A stretch of DNA of 64,000 bases from Terfezia claveryi (GCA_015179025.1 WHUX01000170.1:52133-116132); one strand, 5' to 3'. Numbered from the stretch's first letter, positions 23,501 to 35,663 are shown. Numbers and translations: made by a program. Notes: a model not told the origin generated them from the letters alone.

Positions 23501-24253
23501 TTCACCAGTCAATTGCATTTCCTCGCATTCAAAGTTCATGGCCTCGAATAAACGTAAATCCGCAGGGACAACATCTCCTATAACCAGGATGACGATATCT
23601 CCTGGAACAATTTCCTTACTAGGAACTTTTGATTCAATGCCATCACGAAGCACGTTTGCAGAGGGTGTAGATAGGTTTCGAAGAGCCTCCATAGTCTTCT
23701 CACTTGAAAACAATAGCAGCATTAACAAATATATATTCCTCAGTGTCAATGACAAGAGTTGGGCTTACGCTTTGAATTCTTGGAAAAACCCGATTGTTAC
23801 ATTCAATATAATCACAGCTGTGATGACTCCTCCTTCAATCCAATCTTTAACACTGTATGATAAGATCATCGCTAAGATCAAGACAAGGATCATGGCATTC
23901 GAGACCTAAATATATGGAGAAACCCCAGATCAGCATTCTGCATCTGATTACAACTAGCACGGTATGCCTCTTGAGCTGTATATAAGAAGAGTTGTGATAA
24001 TAAGAGGCCAGGTGGATGAAAAATAAGACTTTGGAGCGCACACCTGTTTGATAAAGACCTTCCAGATGGGGACCCCTTCGTCTCCCTTCAATTCGTTCTC
24101 ACCATATTCCTGTTTTCTTTTGGTAACTTCTTGAGCATGTAGACCAATTTCCAGATTGATATTCAGCTCTTGAGCAACTTCTTGCCATGTGCGGGCATGT
24201 GGGGGAAGAGCGTGGTGTGTGGGCTCATTTTGACTGGTTTCTTGTGTTGCCAT
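20543..24253 (-). CDS. ENA-type P-type ATPase (Na+/K+ efflux, P-IID)
   Basis: Plasma-membrane cation pump expelling Na+ or K+, a fungal salt-tolerance function. Six exons: 24253-24044, 23905-23769, 23702-23071, 23010-22445, 22393-21916 and 21864-20543, giving 1114 residues. Key motifs are present: LTGES in the actuator domain, IPES in TM4, the phosphorylation motif CSDKTGTLTQG with Asp375, a KGA nucleotide-binding motif and TGDGVND at 755-761. The N-terminal domain WQEVAQELNINLEIGL and the phrase DRINIAYATT point to the ENA group rather than Ca2+ pumps. About ten TM segments are expected, including the pair after residue 780. The third intron (60 nt, GTGGGA donor) has no stop and keeps frame, so unspliced message would stay open. 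The TATA motif at 24399-24406 suits this gene. Confidence 0.9.
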
Positions 24254-24398
24254 GATGGAAAGGTTGGAAGGGCAGTCGTCATTGACGCCCCGAAAGAGAA
24301 TTGACTGCTGCGAACTCTTAGGTCGGCTGCAAGATCCTGAGAGTTCCAGGAATAGAGTTATTGGGAAATTGATCTTGTCGAGACGGGGGGAGCAGGTG

Positions 24399-24406
24399 TT
24401 TATATA
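24399..24406 (-). promoter_or_regulatory. Probable TATA element of the ENA ATPase gene
   Basis: On the minus strand this reads TATATAAA, about 150 bases before the ATG at 24253. Motif and distance fit a regulated fungal promoter, but this is motif evidence only. Confidence 0.45.
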
Positions 24407-25407
24407 GACAGGTGCTCATATGGGTCATATCTAAGCCATATGCTTCTACTAAGAATCACTAGTCTGTCTGATCCAACTTTATTTACGTGCACGACGCAAT
24501 GTTTCGCCTATAGTCTCGTGCTAAGTCTCGTGCCCAGACCCTCGTAGAGGATCGTCTAGGCTGGCGCCCCGCCTCCTAGTAGTATGCTGCTTCCAAGTAA
24601 GCTTCCCATGCATTATGGCAACCTGCTTGGTGGAGTGGGGTTGATTCAAACTTACTCAATATATATGTTTGTTCTCCTGAAGCGTCCTCCTATCAATGAC
24701 CAGAGCTTCTCCTTCCTGCTAGACAGGAGCAAACAAGAAATATCACCCTTTCATTCACAGAAACGCCATATAGCCATGGTCGGCGATAAAGTTTTCCAGA
24801 TGACTCCCCACCTTATGGGATGAAGCCATGGAAGAGAAACTAGGCGCAATAGCAGAAAAGGAAGGCAGTGGAGCCGCTCTCACTCTACGCCTTGTTGATC
24901 AACACAAGGCGACATCTGCAAGTTGCAGAACTTGGCAAGTTAATCTTCACCTGCGCCCAGAGATGTATATTGGTTTCCGTACTTGGGGCTTTCTTGGATA
25001 TCTATGGTCTATGACGCGAGAGGCCTTTTTCGTTCTTTTTACCAATGAAAAGTAGCCAAAGGGCGGAAGTGGTTCTCGTGCCTAGACCTCGAAGGCTCCA
25101 CAGCATACTTGGTTCTTAAGATTCTTTGGAGAAGCAAAGACCGGGATTTGAGCAGGTACGAGTTATCGTATGAGATTGATACAGTTGTCAATGGGCTGGG
25201 CAATGTTGAGATACCCCACTGGTTAAGTGGTGGATGTGAAAGCTGCAGTACCGGTACGTCGTCGAGATCTGTGACTGATCTGTATTGCATGGGTATACAT
25301 GTGCCACACCAGACATATAATCCCTATGTAGTGTCCCATTATCAGTCTACCCAAGACGTTTCCGGGTCCACACCTACTTTCGCCGTACTTATCGATTCCT
25401 GATTCAT

Positions 25408-25460
25408 CCTGAGTTGTAGTCTGGTTGGCATAGTATATAGCGGGTACAACACCTGAGTTG
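25408..25460 (+). mobile_element. Micro-insertion with 9-bp target duplication (35-bp insert)
   Basis: CCTGAGTTG occurs at 25408-25416 and again at 25452-25460. The 35 bases between start with TAGTCTGGTTGGCA, the dispersed motif, and end GGGTACAACA. The flanking repeat is exactly 9 bp and abuts the motif. Confidence 0.75.
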
Positions 25461-26156
25461 GGTTATCTAATGCCTCGACTCTTGGCGCGACGTCAAAATA
25501 AACCAATAAAATGGCGGTTTTTGTCAGATCCTGGTCTACTGAATTCTCAATCCCAAGAATATATTTAAATTAGGTTTGGACAGATAAGTATGAAGTGTGA
25601 TATTGATTATAATTGCCCTAATCATTTGTGGTCTTTGTAACTCTAACCATTTGTTGAACCATCACAACAACCCCTATTAATAACCAGACTACCCCTGATA
25701 CGTACCCCCACAACGTGGGGTTTTGCCAAGTGCCACCACGTCAGGGCTCGGTACATGAGTGATGTAAACAGAAGAAGTCGTACTGCAAAACAAAGAGATA
25801 TACTGTATATTGATGTCCAGAAAAGAGGCCCAGCTCGTTGCCAATCACTATCATGTAGCATAGCAAGAGCATGCACAAGGGATTCATGTACTCTACTTCT
25901 TTATTGTGAATTCAATGATAAGAGGTTTACTACCTAGGGTCGCCGTTCTTACCTACGTCAACAGTAGTTTATGTTTGTTTATTTTCAACGCTATGATAGC
26001 TACGTTATGGAGATAAATTATACTTAGACGGTTAATAGTATAGAAATATAGAACTTGGCTGCTGACAGACCATGTAGGTACCAGTATTGCATCATGGTAA
26101 CTAACCTACCTAGGTAGAGGTTGCTAAACGAGACTAAGTTTGACCTTGGGAAGTAT

Positions 26157-26212
26157 ATCCAAAGTTTGTCTGCAGAGGGGGGATTGTGCAACCAGACTAA
26201 TCCAAAGTTTGT
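26157..26212 (-). mobile_element. Micro-insertion with flanking direct repeat (30-bp insert)
   Basis: ATCCAAAGTTTGT occurs at 26157-26169 and 26200-26212. The 30 bases between, read on the minus strand, begin TAGTCTGGTTGCACAATC. The motif again sits flush against a direct repeat, here 13 bp. Confidence 0.7.
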
Positions 26213-26607
26213 AACAGATAGATTGGACACAGCAGCTCCTCATGCTGCCATCTCCCACGCGCCTACCCGCCGCAGTGCAGTGCGATATATGAGGAACTAT
26301 ACCTCCATGCTATTAGTCTACGCACACCTAGGCCCTTTGATATTCTTAGGGGCAGAAATTATCATCCTTGATCCGACTACTTACATCATAATTAATAGAA
26401 AATGAAGTTAATTCATGTGATCTATATTTTTCCTTTGCTACTGTTTAGGTGTACCGTATCCTTTCCTAGTTTTGTATTTACTCACTAGGGAATAGCAAGA
26501 ACATATGGCAATTGTTTTGATTTCTACGATGTCTCCACATAGAAAACGTACACGGGACGGGTAATGAAGGTTCATTTAAAAAGACTTGCAAAAAAACACC
26601 AAGCTCG

Positions 26608-26656
26608 ACCTATGTCTTTAAACTGACAAGGATCGTTATACACCAGTGGATGCGGT
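26608..26656. mobile_element. Solo terminal inverted repeat of the TA-flanked transposon
   Basis: TTTAAACTGACAAGGATCGT and CCAGTGGATGCGGTA match the right end of the element at 13983-14591 and again finish at TA. No opposite end is found nearby, so this is a truncated copy. Confidence 0.7.
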
Positions 26657-27242
26657 AATGGGGATCAAATGTACTATGCTTTTATGTAAAATAAGTTCTG
26701 ATCTCAACTTTTGTCCTCGGTAGTTGTACTTGGAGTAGTATGCTGTATTGACTAGCTGGCCCTAAATTCAACTTGAACACAGTATGAGTCGACGTCATTT
26801 GTTCATAATACTTTCATGCCCTACTATATTATGGTTTATATTTGTACCATCATCCCACCCCCACTAGCAAATATGCACAAAAAAGATACAAGAGATAAGG
26901 GATGAATTGAGCAGCTGGCCATTATACCGCATACACTCATCATAGCGGTGGTAACTGCGAAGGCAAAGTGTCGTAATTGACCAACCACTGACGAACACAG
27001 ATCATAAAAATAGGAGTATAGCAGAAAGCAGAGACAGAACTATTTAAAGCAGTGGGGATATAACAAACCGCAGTCCAGACTGCATTAGGAGTAAACGGTA
27101 CATTTTAATTGTACAGCCGCTAGGATTCATAAGTAATCATGGGTATTACAATTAAGGAAGTGAAGTATTTTCCAACGCAAAACTCCATAATCTATAGATA
27201 GCCTCGTGTGTTGTGAGTTCGTGATCATGGCCATGTGTGAAA

Positions 27243-30200
27243 TTAAGTGATTGGTGAGACAGGCCCAGAACGTCGTAGTTGTATCTGTTCCTGCTTCATC
27301 TTCCGAATAATGGCTTCAAGCTTTCGCCGCTCTTCTTGCTCAGCCTGCGTATGAATAGTTGTGTTAGTTACAAATGTAACATACTGCTTGTAGATAAGAA
27401 CGTATGGGTGGGATATTCACATGTGAGGGTTGTGTGGGAGGCAGAGGAAAGGGAGTACATCAAGGGTCATGCGGAGGGAGGGGTACTTTTTATAATAATA
27501 AGGCGATTGGTGGGTTGGTTATCTGATAATGACGGTGGGGAAAAAGGTACCAGGTATAGAAGATATGGTTAAGCTTACCCGAAGAGCCTTCATTTGCTCG
27601 GCCCGCATGTCCCTCATCATTTTCTTAAACTCTGTTTTAAGGACCTGTGTACTTGTACTCTCCCCTCCGCTTCTGGGCCCCGGAAACTCCCCATTACTGC
27701 TGGCACTCATGCTTCTTGACCCGAGCATCCGCACTCGCTCATCTGCCAGTGAGGTCTCAAGCACCTCAGTCTTTTCTCTCAACTTGTCGATCACTCCTTC
27801 TAGCTGCGCTCGCTCGTTTTCGAATTCGATAGATTGTTTGGTCAAGCCCTCAAAGTCCTGAAGCATACCATTCAACTCAGCTTGTAGTAGCTGATTTCTC
27901 TTTTCAAAATTCCGAGTACTGTTGTTAGCTGCCTTGAGTGCAGCAATTTCATCGAGAAGAGATTGATTCTGGGCAGCAAGCTCATCCAGTTCTTGGAGAA
28001 ATGCAGGATCTATAGCTGTAGACTTGGCTGCCTCTCGTGCAGCAGCAGCACGTGCAGCAGCAGCGGTTTCGGCGGCTCTCTGGCTCTTAGACCCATAAGC
28101 TTGGTCGAGTTCCGCCTTCGCAATTACAGCCTCCGTACTAAGCTGCGCGACCTTTTCTATCAACTCCCTCATTTCTATGTCCATCTTTTCGATTTGTTTA
28201 TCCTTCTGCTCAATCTCTAACCTGAGGCTCTCGCTTTGTTCCTCCGTAAGTGCATGTCCAGCTTCCGCTGCTGCCCTTGCTTGCTTCAGTTGTTCAAGAT
28301 CCCCTTCCAGTTCCTTGAAGCGTGCTTCAGTACTAGCAACGACAGTCTCCAGCTCCGCTTTTACAGCATGATGCTCCGCTTTTTTGGTGTTGAGGTCCTC
28401 CTCTATCTCTCCAAACTTGCTTTGTAGGTCCGCAAGTTCGTCCGTCTTGGCTCGCAACTTCGCTCGCAATACATCCTCAGCTTCAACTCTAGAAATTAAT
28501 TCCATCTCTTTCTCCTGAAGCTTCCCTAAAAGATTTTCCTCTGCCTCTTCTTTCTCTTTGAGTGCAGCCTCCTTTTCTCGCAACATTTCCCGCAGAGCTA
28601 TCCCCTCAGCTTCCTTCTCTTTCAACTTGGATTCTGCGGCTAGCCGAGAATTCATCTCATGCTCTACGGCAATATCTTGATTATCCCGATTTTGAGAATC
28701 AGCCTTCCTTTCCTCCACTTCGTTCCTTAGACAAGCAAGTTCCTGCTGTGCTATTTGTAAGTCTTCTCTCGCCTGGTCCCTTTCATCCTCTTTATCTCTT
28801 GACTCTTCTTGTATGTTCTTAATCTCATCGGTGAGGGTATCGAGCTCTTTGTTGGCTGCTGTAAGATCGGCGTCACGGGATAATATGGTCTCATTCAGTT
28901 GATCGATTTCTTGTTCCAACTTCATCACTTCCAGCCCGTATTCTTCTTCTTTGGACTGTATCGATTGCTGGAATGCCTCTCTTTCTTCCGCAGTAATCTG
29001 CTGTTGGCGTTCTAACTCCTTACGAAGGCTGGTTCGATCTGCCCTAAGTTTGGTGGCTTTAGTATATAGGGATTGGACCTTGTAAGAAAACGCTTCTATG
29101 GAAAATGCCGTGCCATAAGCGTCTCCATCTTCGTCGTCTGAATCCTCTTCCTCGACATTTCCTTTGCCGTTCATGGTAGAAGCTCTACGGGTTCGGCTGT
29201 CCTCATTTCCCAAGACCAACATATCCCAAAGTGTTGTGATGTTTTGTTCTAACTCCTCAGAGGCTGGATTACCATGAGCTCGCAATGGCGGTTGTGACTG
29301 AAAAAAATTTATGCCTTCCTCTAACATCGTAATCTGCTCGTGCAGGCCAGATATATCACCTGTTGGTTGTGGTACTGCGGGTATGTCTTGTACACCGGTC
29401 GACGCTACCAGAAATCGTCGTAGATCTATGTTGAGCTGTCCCAAGCGGTGCTCCACTTGTGGATCCAGCCGAGGCACGCCATGGCCATTTGTTTCAACAC
29501 GCATGGAGGCTCTATTATGTTGGAGCCGGCGATTGGTGTAAACCTCATTCGTAACGACACCATCCAGGTTATCTGATGCCCGGTAAAAGCTCCTGTCATC
29601 AAATTCATCCCCATTACCCTGCGTATGACCTTGCATGAATGGCCTTGGACCTGTAGCTTTTGCTTTACTCACTTGGGGCCTAATTCCCCCTTGGTGCGTC
29701 ATTCCCAGGATCCCTGCGGCATGCTGAAGTAGTCTCCGCTGTATTTCTACCGCCCTATTGTTGAGACCCCAGAGCTCCTGCACTAATTGCTCAATTTTCT
29801 GATTGCTCTGAATCAACTCCTCGTCTGTTTTCTGTGTCACCTCATTGGTCCCCAACAAAGATCTCCTTTTACTCTTCTTGTTGTATAGTCTGCTCAGAGA
29901 TAAGGCGGCATCTCGTACTTTCGATTCCAGGGCAAGTTTTCGTTTAGCTGCGTCAATCCTACCCGTGAGAAACTTGTATTCCTTTTTCAACTCCTCGACT
30001 TCTTCAAAAGATAGAACTTCGTATTCATTTGAGTCGATAATCGCTGTCTCCACCAGCAGGTGCATAGCAACAGTGTCGTTGATGTTCAAAAGCGAAGAAG
30101 AACGTGGGCGACCTTTATTTAGCTACATTTGTTCTCAATGCTCAGTTCCCTCGTACTGAATGAAGGCCACCTTCATACAGAGATGGATACGTACTGGGTT

Positions 30201-30365
30201 GAAGCGTGGATGCTCCGCCTCCGTTGGGGAGACCGCAAAGTGTTTTTCGAGCATCTGGGTCGGCGGAAAACCGTTAGTCGCGGAGGCCGAGATGTATCGA
30301 GGCCCTGAGCTACGGTGATCTGGATCATTTGCCGATGGGTAAAGCGGTTTAGGGGAGCCACTCAT
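27243..30365 (-). CDS. Up-regulated during septation (Uds1) domain coiled-coil protein
   Basis: Large cytoskeletal-type coiled-coil protein. The family is named for induction at septation in fission yeast. Three exons: 30365-30191, 30112-27579 and 27344-27243, giving 936 residues. Exon 1 (MSGSPKPLYPSANDPDHR) is Ser/Pro-rich and joins in phase to RRPRSSSLLNINDTVAMHLL. The Uds1 domain follows (about 70-200: LLVETAIIDSNEYEVLSFEE and a basic SRLYNKKSKRRS). A disordered stretch with an acidic block (EEEDSDDEDGD) precedes a nearly continuous coiled coil from about 380 to 860, rich in Glu/Lys/Leu heptads. The 234-base last intron is unusually long for this window. I found no in-phase extra exon in it, and the join KALR-AEQEERRKLEAIIRKM looks natural. 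Confidence 0.88.
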
Positions 30366-31128
30366 GGCTGCGGCGTGTTAGGGGTGCTAAAATCGAAGTT
30401 GTTGACTTGCGTAGCTCAATCATGAGCATGCCCGCAAAAGGGGACAGTCCGGCGGTCACGCAGGGCAGATGATTAGATTCCAGTATGTGAGATTCCCGAG
30501 TATCTGTTATTTTGCGAAAACGGGCTGCAAGTTCCAGTGAAATGTCGGTGCCAGAATGCAAGCTATGTACTTTGCATCTGAAATTGGGCACGAAGGCTGA
30601 TATGAAATCAGAGCTGGGAGGGAGAAATGGCTGTGGGGCTAAGCCAGTCTGAAGCTAGTGCAGTGCAGCCCCAACCCCCAGATTTATACTGTAGTCTAGA
30701 CGTGAGATCACCAAGATGTGCCGGGTAACTCTTGCATCTCGCGAATGACGGTACAGTACATACTGAGTTGGATCACCAGACCCAGGTTTCATCCCAGAGC
30801 TCTTTTTGAGATGCGATAAAGTGATTATTATTAGCCCAGCTGTGCCAGAAGCGAAACACTTGCAGGCATCCCATCCCGTGGCGGAGCAAATGAGTCGTTC
30901 CTGTAATCGTTCTGGAAGAGATGCAGAACGTCTTGGCACCAAGAGCCGATCTGATAAGATAAGGACTGCACCTTCGCTGATCGGAACTATGAGCTCATCG
31001 ACGTGCCCCGACCCTCAAGGATACTTCCAAGCTCAAGTTGGGAATGCACGCCTCTTCATAAAGTCGTGGCCATCGCCATCAAATGTGCTCATTTGTGTAA
31101 GTATTGTCTAACCTCTATCTTCGCCACC
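30366..31128. other. Divergent intergenic region between the Uds1 and PhoD genes
   Basis: 763 bases acting as upstream region for both genes. No repeat or convincing ORF recognised. Confidence 0.55.
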
Positions 31129-33203
31129 ATGGGCATAACAAACTTCGCCCTCGTTCTATCATGTGCCCTTAGCTCTCTGGCCGTCCGAGTAATGAGCTAT
31201 ATATTCCTACGCTGGGTTCGTTCCCATCCTTGTTGAGGGTTTGCAAAGTACATAACGCTCTAACATAAAGCCCCCTGACAGATTCCTGGACATGTGAGTG
31301 AAACCAGACTCACGCGTGTAGATGCCCATGTGTTGACGGCCTTTGCATTAGGTACTCCCAAATTCCATTTACACAGCATACGTCATATTCCTGGCAAGCT
31401 TTGCAGCTCTATACTATAAGAAACCGAGATATGAAGTGATAGCAAAGCAATGCGAAGTTAAGCTTATTGAGGCGGATGCTATCACTCCTCCGGCCACTGC
31501 GGTCGACGAAGACGGGATGCAGGTCACCCTGCTAGAGCCTGAGAAACCAGTTTCAATTGAAACCACTGAAACAATTATCAAGAGGAAGAACCGCCCAAAT
31601 AAGCTTAGGTCAATACTCCTCGGGATTCCGGAGCCCAATTCGAAACTGTTGACCCTGGCAAATTTGCTCATCAATACTCTTTTGGTGGGGTTCACTCTCG
31701 ATATGGTCTACCGCTCTGAGTTCTTCTATCCTGCGACGGACTTGTCTTTTGCTCGGACAGGCTATGTGTCACAGACAGGTGCCAAAATTCTTCTTAGGGA
31801 GCCAGATGCATCAAAGCTCCCGTTATATATCTACCACCGTATTGAGCCAGAGGAGAGTGATATAGAATATCCATGGATTCAATCACCGCCACTCGACCAA
31901 CTCACAGCTGCCACGGATTATGCCCTTCCGGTACAACTTCGCAACCTTCATCCGAGTACGAGGTATAGATACAGAACCTCCAACAATCACACAGGGACGT
32001 TTCACACTGCACCTACCAAACTCGATCCATCAGATGCGGCGCTCGGAGAAGCCGCTCGGAAAACAAAATTCACCTTCTTAACCAGCTCTTGTGTAAAAGC
32101 GCGGGTTCCATATAACCCATTTGATCATCCTTTATATGTTAGGGGTTTCAAGATTCTGGGGAATCTGCTGCGGAAGAAAGTCGTGATTCCAGATTTCATG
32201 ATGTTCCTGGGCGATTTCATCTACATCGATGTCCCAAAAAGGCCAAGCAAGGATACCCCCATTGTGGAGGGTTACAGAAAGTATGTACCTTTGAGCCCCT
32301 GCACGCCGGGCTGGAGTGGTTGTCTGACAGATTAATAGACATTACCGCCAAATGTATGCATCTCCTAATTGGCTTGCTGTCAGCGAAGATCTTCCCTGGT
32401 TACATGTAGTCGATGATCATGAAATAGCAAACGACTGGTCTGCAAATAACAGCGGCATTTACTCATATGCCATGGAACCATTCTACGTCTACCAACACTC
32501 TGTAAACCCCCCTGCTCCCCGTCCAGGAGTGACTTACTACATTTTCAATCATGGCACCGCATCCTTCTTTATGATGGACTCCCGTCGATACCGTTCTAAC
32601 AACTGGGCACCCGACGGCCCTGAAAAGACTATGCTTGGCGAGCCGCAGAAATCGGACTTGCTCAGATGGCTAAATAAAGACGAGCCTGGCATTCATTGGA
32701 AGATCCTTGTCTCCTCCGTGCCATTTACAAAGAACTGGAGATATAACGATGAAGACACCTGGGCAGGGTACCTGCACGAGCGACGAGAGCTTCTTGACGA
32801 GATGTGGAAGGTCGGTACTGAAGGCCGAGGCGGCGTCATTGTCCTCTCTGGTGATAGGCATGAGTTTGGTGCAACTGCCTTTCCACCCCCACTTGACCAT
32901 CCTGCATATGAGCATAAGCAAGCTGCGACGGTCCACGAGTTCAGCTGTTCCCCGTTGTCGCAGTTCTACCTTCCTAAGCGCACGTATGTGCAAAATGACG
33001 ATGAAGATGTCTTGATTAAATACATCCCTGATGGAAATAGTAAGTTTGGAGCGGTAGAGGTGGATAGTACCAACGTGGCAGGGGAACAGGCGGTGTTGAA
33101 GTACAGGCTGTTTGTTGAAGGCAAGGAGGTGTGGGATTGGGTAGTGACAGCGGATATGAGTACTCGGAGGATCCGGGGGGATGTTGAAAGCAAAGAGAGG
33201 TAG
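31129..33203 (+). CDS. PhoD-like metallophosphatase, membrane-anchored
   Basis: Member of the PhoD alkaline phosphatase/phosphodiesterase fold. Substrate unknown. Four exons: 31129-31215, 31282-31293, 31352-32280 and 32339-33203, giving 630 residues. The second exon is only 12 nt (Ile-Pro-Gly-His) and reconstructs LRWIPGH, as in related fungal proteins. Three hydrophobic segments (about 5-27, 36-54 and 125-147) anchor the protein before the catalytic part (about 165-560). PhoD motifs are present: SSCVKAR, FLGDFIYID, VVDDHEIANDW, SVPFTKNW and LSGDRHEFG, giving the usual Asp/His/Asn metal ligands. No signal peptide is separate from the TM segments, so the enzyme is probably membrane-bound. It converges on TFIIE-beta. 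Confidence 0.9.
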
Positions 33204-33941
33204 ATAGGGCGCCAGGGATTGTGGGAGTAGGGTGCATACTTCAGTGTGTTATATGAGGCGTACGTTCTGCATTACGTATTTATTAAAATAGATATATATA
33301 GTTTTAATATCATTTGGGAACGAGACATAAGTCAAGTCAATGAATCTTACCCCACTATTGAGAACACTCATGTCGCGAGTCAGTTGTAGTTGTAAACTGT
33401 TGACTCAGAGAATGGACAATTATTCTTCCTTGATGGACAACCCGTTAAACAGTGCTATCTTATTCCGGTCGTGGCAATTTACCCCTAGGGCTAACCAAGA
33501 ACATTGACGAAAGCCAACAGAGATATAGATCATTAGTTCTCATTCAAGATAGTCCTGATCTGAGCTGGCGACCTGAATGTTATTTACCGCCCTACTGATC
33601 CTGGAATGCTACCATCACGATGGGATAGAAGCATGATATTGGCTGAGTCTCACACATTCATATTTTATGCATAGTCATGTCAACGAAAGAATTCGTTCAA
33701 AGCAAAGACAAGCAACGAACAAGACCGAATAATCATTGATGGGAAGCAAGTACACAAAATTTCCAACAGTTAAAACCCTCTTATGCGCCTAAGCATTCAC
33801 ATTTATATACCAATAGCCCAGGGTGGGGGGGAAAAAAAAAAAGGAAAACAAGGTGAATGCTGCTGACAATTTTGCCTTCTGCTTTCTTCATATTCAACTC
33901 CAGCGTCTCTAATACGTTTATTCTCGTCCACAGGTGAGGTC
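33204..33941. other. Convergent 3' region between the PhoD gene and TFIIE-beta
   Basis: 738 bases with an A/G-rich run near 33826-33846. No gene or repeat seen. Confidence 0.6.
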
Positions 33942-34792
33942 CTATTTCGATCCAGAGAAATCTTTGATAATGTGTGACATGTGTGTATTCGTAATTCGCC
34001 CAGCTCTTTGTCTCTTCGGTTTCTTTCTCTGAGCATTACTCGTCGTAGCCTTTTTAATACTCGCTGGATCCACACTCGTAGGCTTCAGCCCAGCCTCCTG
34101 TAACGCCCTTGGTAGCTCCGCCGGTTCTGGAATTTGTATTCTATTCCAAATTGCTTTGAACTCATCTTCCACGTCTACATCTAAGCTCTTGTCATTCTTC
34201 CATACCATTCGTGGTTGATTATCTTTCTTCGTCCTGGTAACCAAGATTTCCCTGTCCGCTTCCAGCTTCCCTATTGTTTCGATAGCACCAGACCATCCAT
34301 CCTTGAGTTCCTTCACTGAAAGTCCCTGTGCAGTGGTTTGATTCTGGAGATAGCCCAGGAGGGCTTGAGGGGAGCGGATATTATGGATCGGTTTGAACGC
34401 ATAAGTTTCAGACTTGGGGTCGTAATGAATACGCTCGTTGTCTTTCAGCACTGTACGAAGATTATCTGTGAATTTGATGCTGAGTTTTGAGGAGAGCTCT
34501 TGAGCTGTCAGAGCCACTTCGTAGTCTTTGAGGTAAGTTATAGCAACGTGGACTTGTGACATAAGATCCCTGACTTGGCCAGAGTCTACAGGTTGAGAGT
34601 AGACGACTTTTGGCGCAGAATGGGTGGGGGTAATGATAGCGCGTTTGCGCTTGAGGGTGGAGACGTTGGAGGGTTCATTGTTTACAGCGGGGGGTTGGGG
34701 TTGACTGAGCGCCTTTGAGAAAAGAAGGTGGCGGATTGGTTCTTGACAGAGGTATTGAAGGATTTGAGTGAGTTGCTAAGGTAGTTCGACAT
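33942..34792 (-). CDS. TFA2: Transcription factor TFIIE subunit beta (one-base frameshift in a C run)
   Basis: Small subunit of general transcription factor TFIIE, needed for promoter opening by RNA polymerase II. ATG 34792 opens MSNYLSNSLKSFNTSVK, a typical TFIIE-beta N-terminus. That frame hits a stop just past a C6 run (plus strand G6, about 34688-34693). The adjoining frame carries on with AVNNEPSNVSTLKRKR, VVYSQPVDSG and the winged-helix core (MSQVHVAITYLKDYEVALTA, then PKSETYAFKPIHNIRSPQAL), a basic tail (QRKKPKRQRAGR) and the end SHIIKDFSGSK. One additional C makes 283 residues in one frame, the family length. An alternative is translation from a downstream ATG near 34562, but that discards conserved sequence. 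Confidence 0.88.
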
Positions 34793-35491
34793 CTTATTGT
34801 GTTGTGGATAATGTTCACAGACGGTCGAGGTCGCGTACAGCAAGTGAGTGTGGTGTCCGCTAGAGTCCTGAGGTTGAAGGAGCGTTGGGAGGGGAAGGGG
34901 GGTGGAAGTTGTGAATTTATTGTCTTCGGCAGTGTAGATGTGATGAGTTTGAGGCTTTGCTGGTACATCAGTACATATGTACTGTATATTCGATGCATTT
35001 TATGTGTGCATAGCTCCACGTGCATAGCTCCACGGTGTGAATTTCCGAAATGGATAATTTCAGCAGTTGAATTTGAACAGGAGTGAGTCTTCCATAAGTC
35101 AGCGTCACAGCTCCTACGATCTTAAAGTACTTCGATGCTCGCATTCACCGGTCGGGGAACTGGTTTAGACAGCTGTACCTGAGCTCACGAAGCATAATGC
35201 CTAAGTGCTGTGACATTATATAGGCCTCTACAAAGCTACCACAACCTACAGCAAGCTATCGCCGATGGGAAACAAATGTGGGTTATTCTTCAGAAACCTC
35301 TGCAGTGTACAAGAGGTAAGTAGGATAATGTGGTGGGTGGATTCTCAAACGATCTAGAGTACCTACCTGCCTGTTGTATGCTTTTTCTTCCACATAGCAT
35401 GGATTGCTATATTTTTTTGCCTGCAAAGGTGGTTGTAGCTGAACTGTACTGTACTTGCAAACACTACAAAAATATGACTTGTATAGCTATT

Positions 35492-35521
35492 GACACGCCC
35501 TTGATCGACACGCCCTTGATC
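35492..35521. repeat. Perfect 15-bp tandem duplication
   Basis: GACACGCCCTTGATC at 35492-35506 is repeated exactly at 35507-35521. It is the second perfect 15-bp tandem pair in the window and unrelated in sequence to the one at 7326. Confidence 0.85.
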
Positions 35522-35619
35522 ACGTGGTCCCAGCTGCTTCAATCATAGTACTTACTTGATATAGAAGGCGCAATTCTCAATTGAAACTTAATTCCCTACA
35601 AGAATGGAAATCCAAAAGG

Positions 35620-35663
35620 TACCAAATACCCTCTACGAGGGTCTGATCGAGACTACCAAATAC
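35620..35663 (+). mobile_element. Micro-insertion, second family (24-bp insert, 10-bp direct repeats)
   Basis: TACCAAATAC at 35620-35629 and 35654-35663 borders a 24-base insert that begins CCTCTACGAGG and ends TGATCGAGAC. Similar inserts sit at 39833-39860 and 44267-44294, in the opposite orientation, between shorter direct repeats. Confidence 0.65.

Larger units (their letters stand above)
24254..27242. other. Gene-poor, repeat-bearing intergenic region
   Basis: About 3 kb with the ENA promoter at the left and the 3' flank of the Uds1 gene at the right. Open frames such as 24828-25055 resemble no known protein. It holds two direct-repeat-flanked micro-insertions (25408-25460 and 26157-26212), a weaker one near 25659-25688 and a solo end of the TA-flanked transposon (26608-26656). 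Confidence 0.5.

Noticed and set aside
24828..25055. 75-codon ORF with a reasonable start
   Set aside because: No homology I can recognise and no introns or promoter features, within a repeat-bearing gap.
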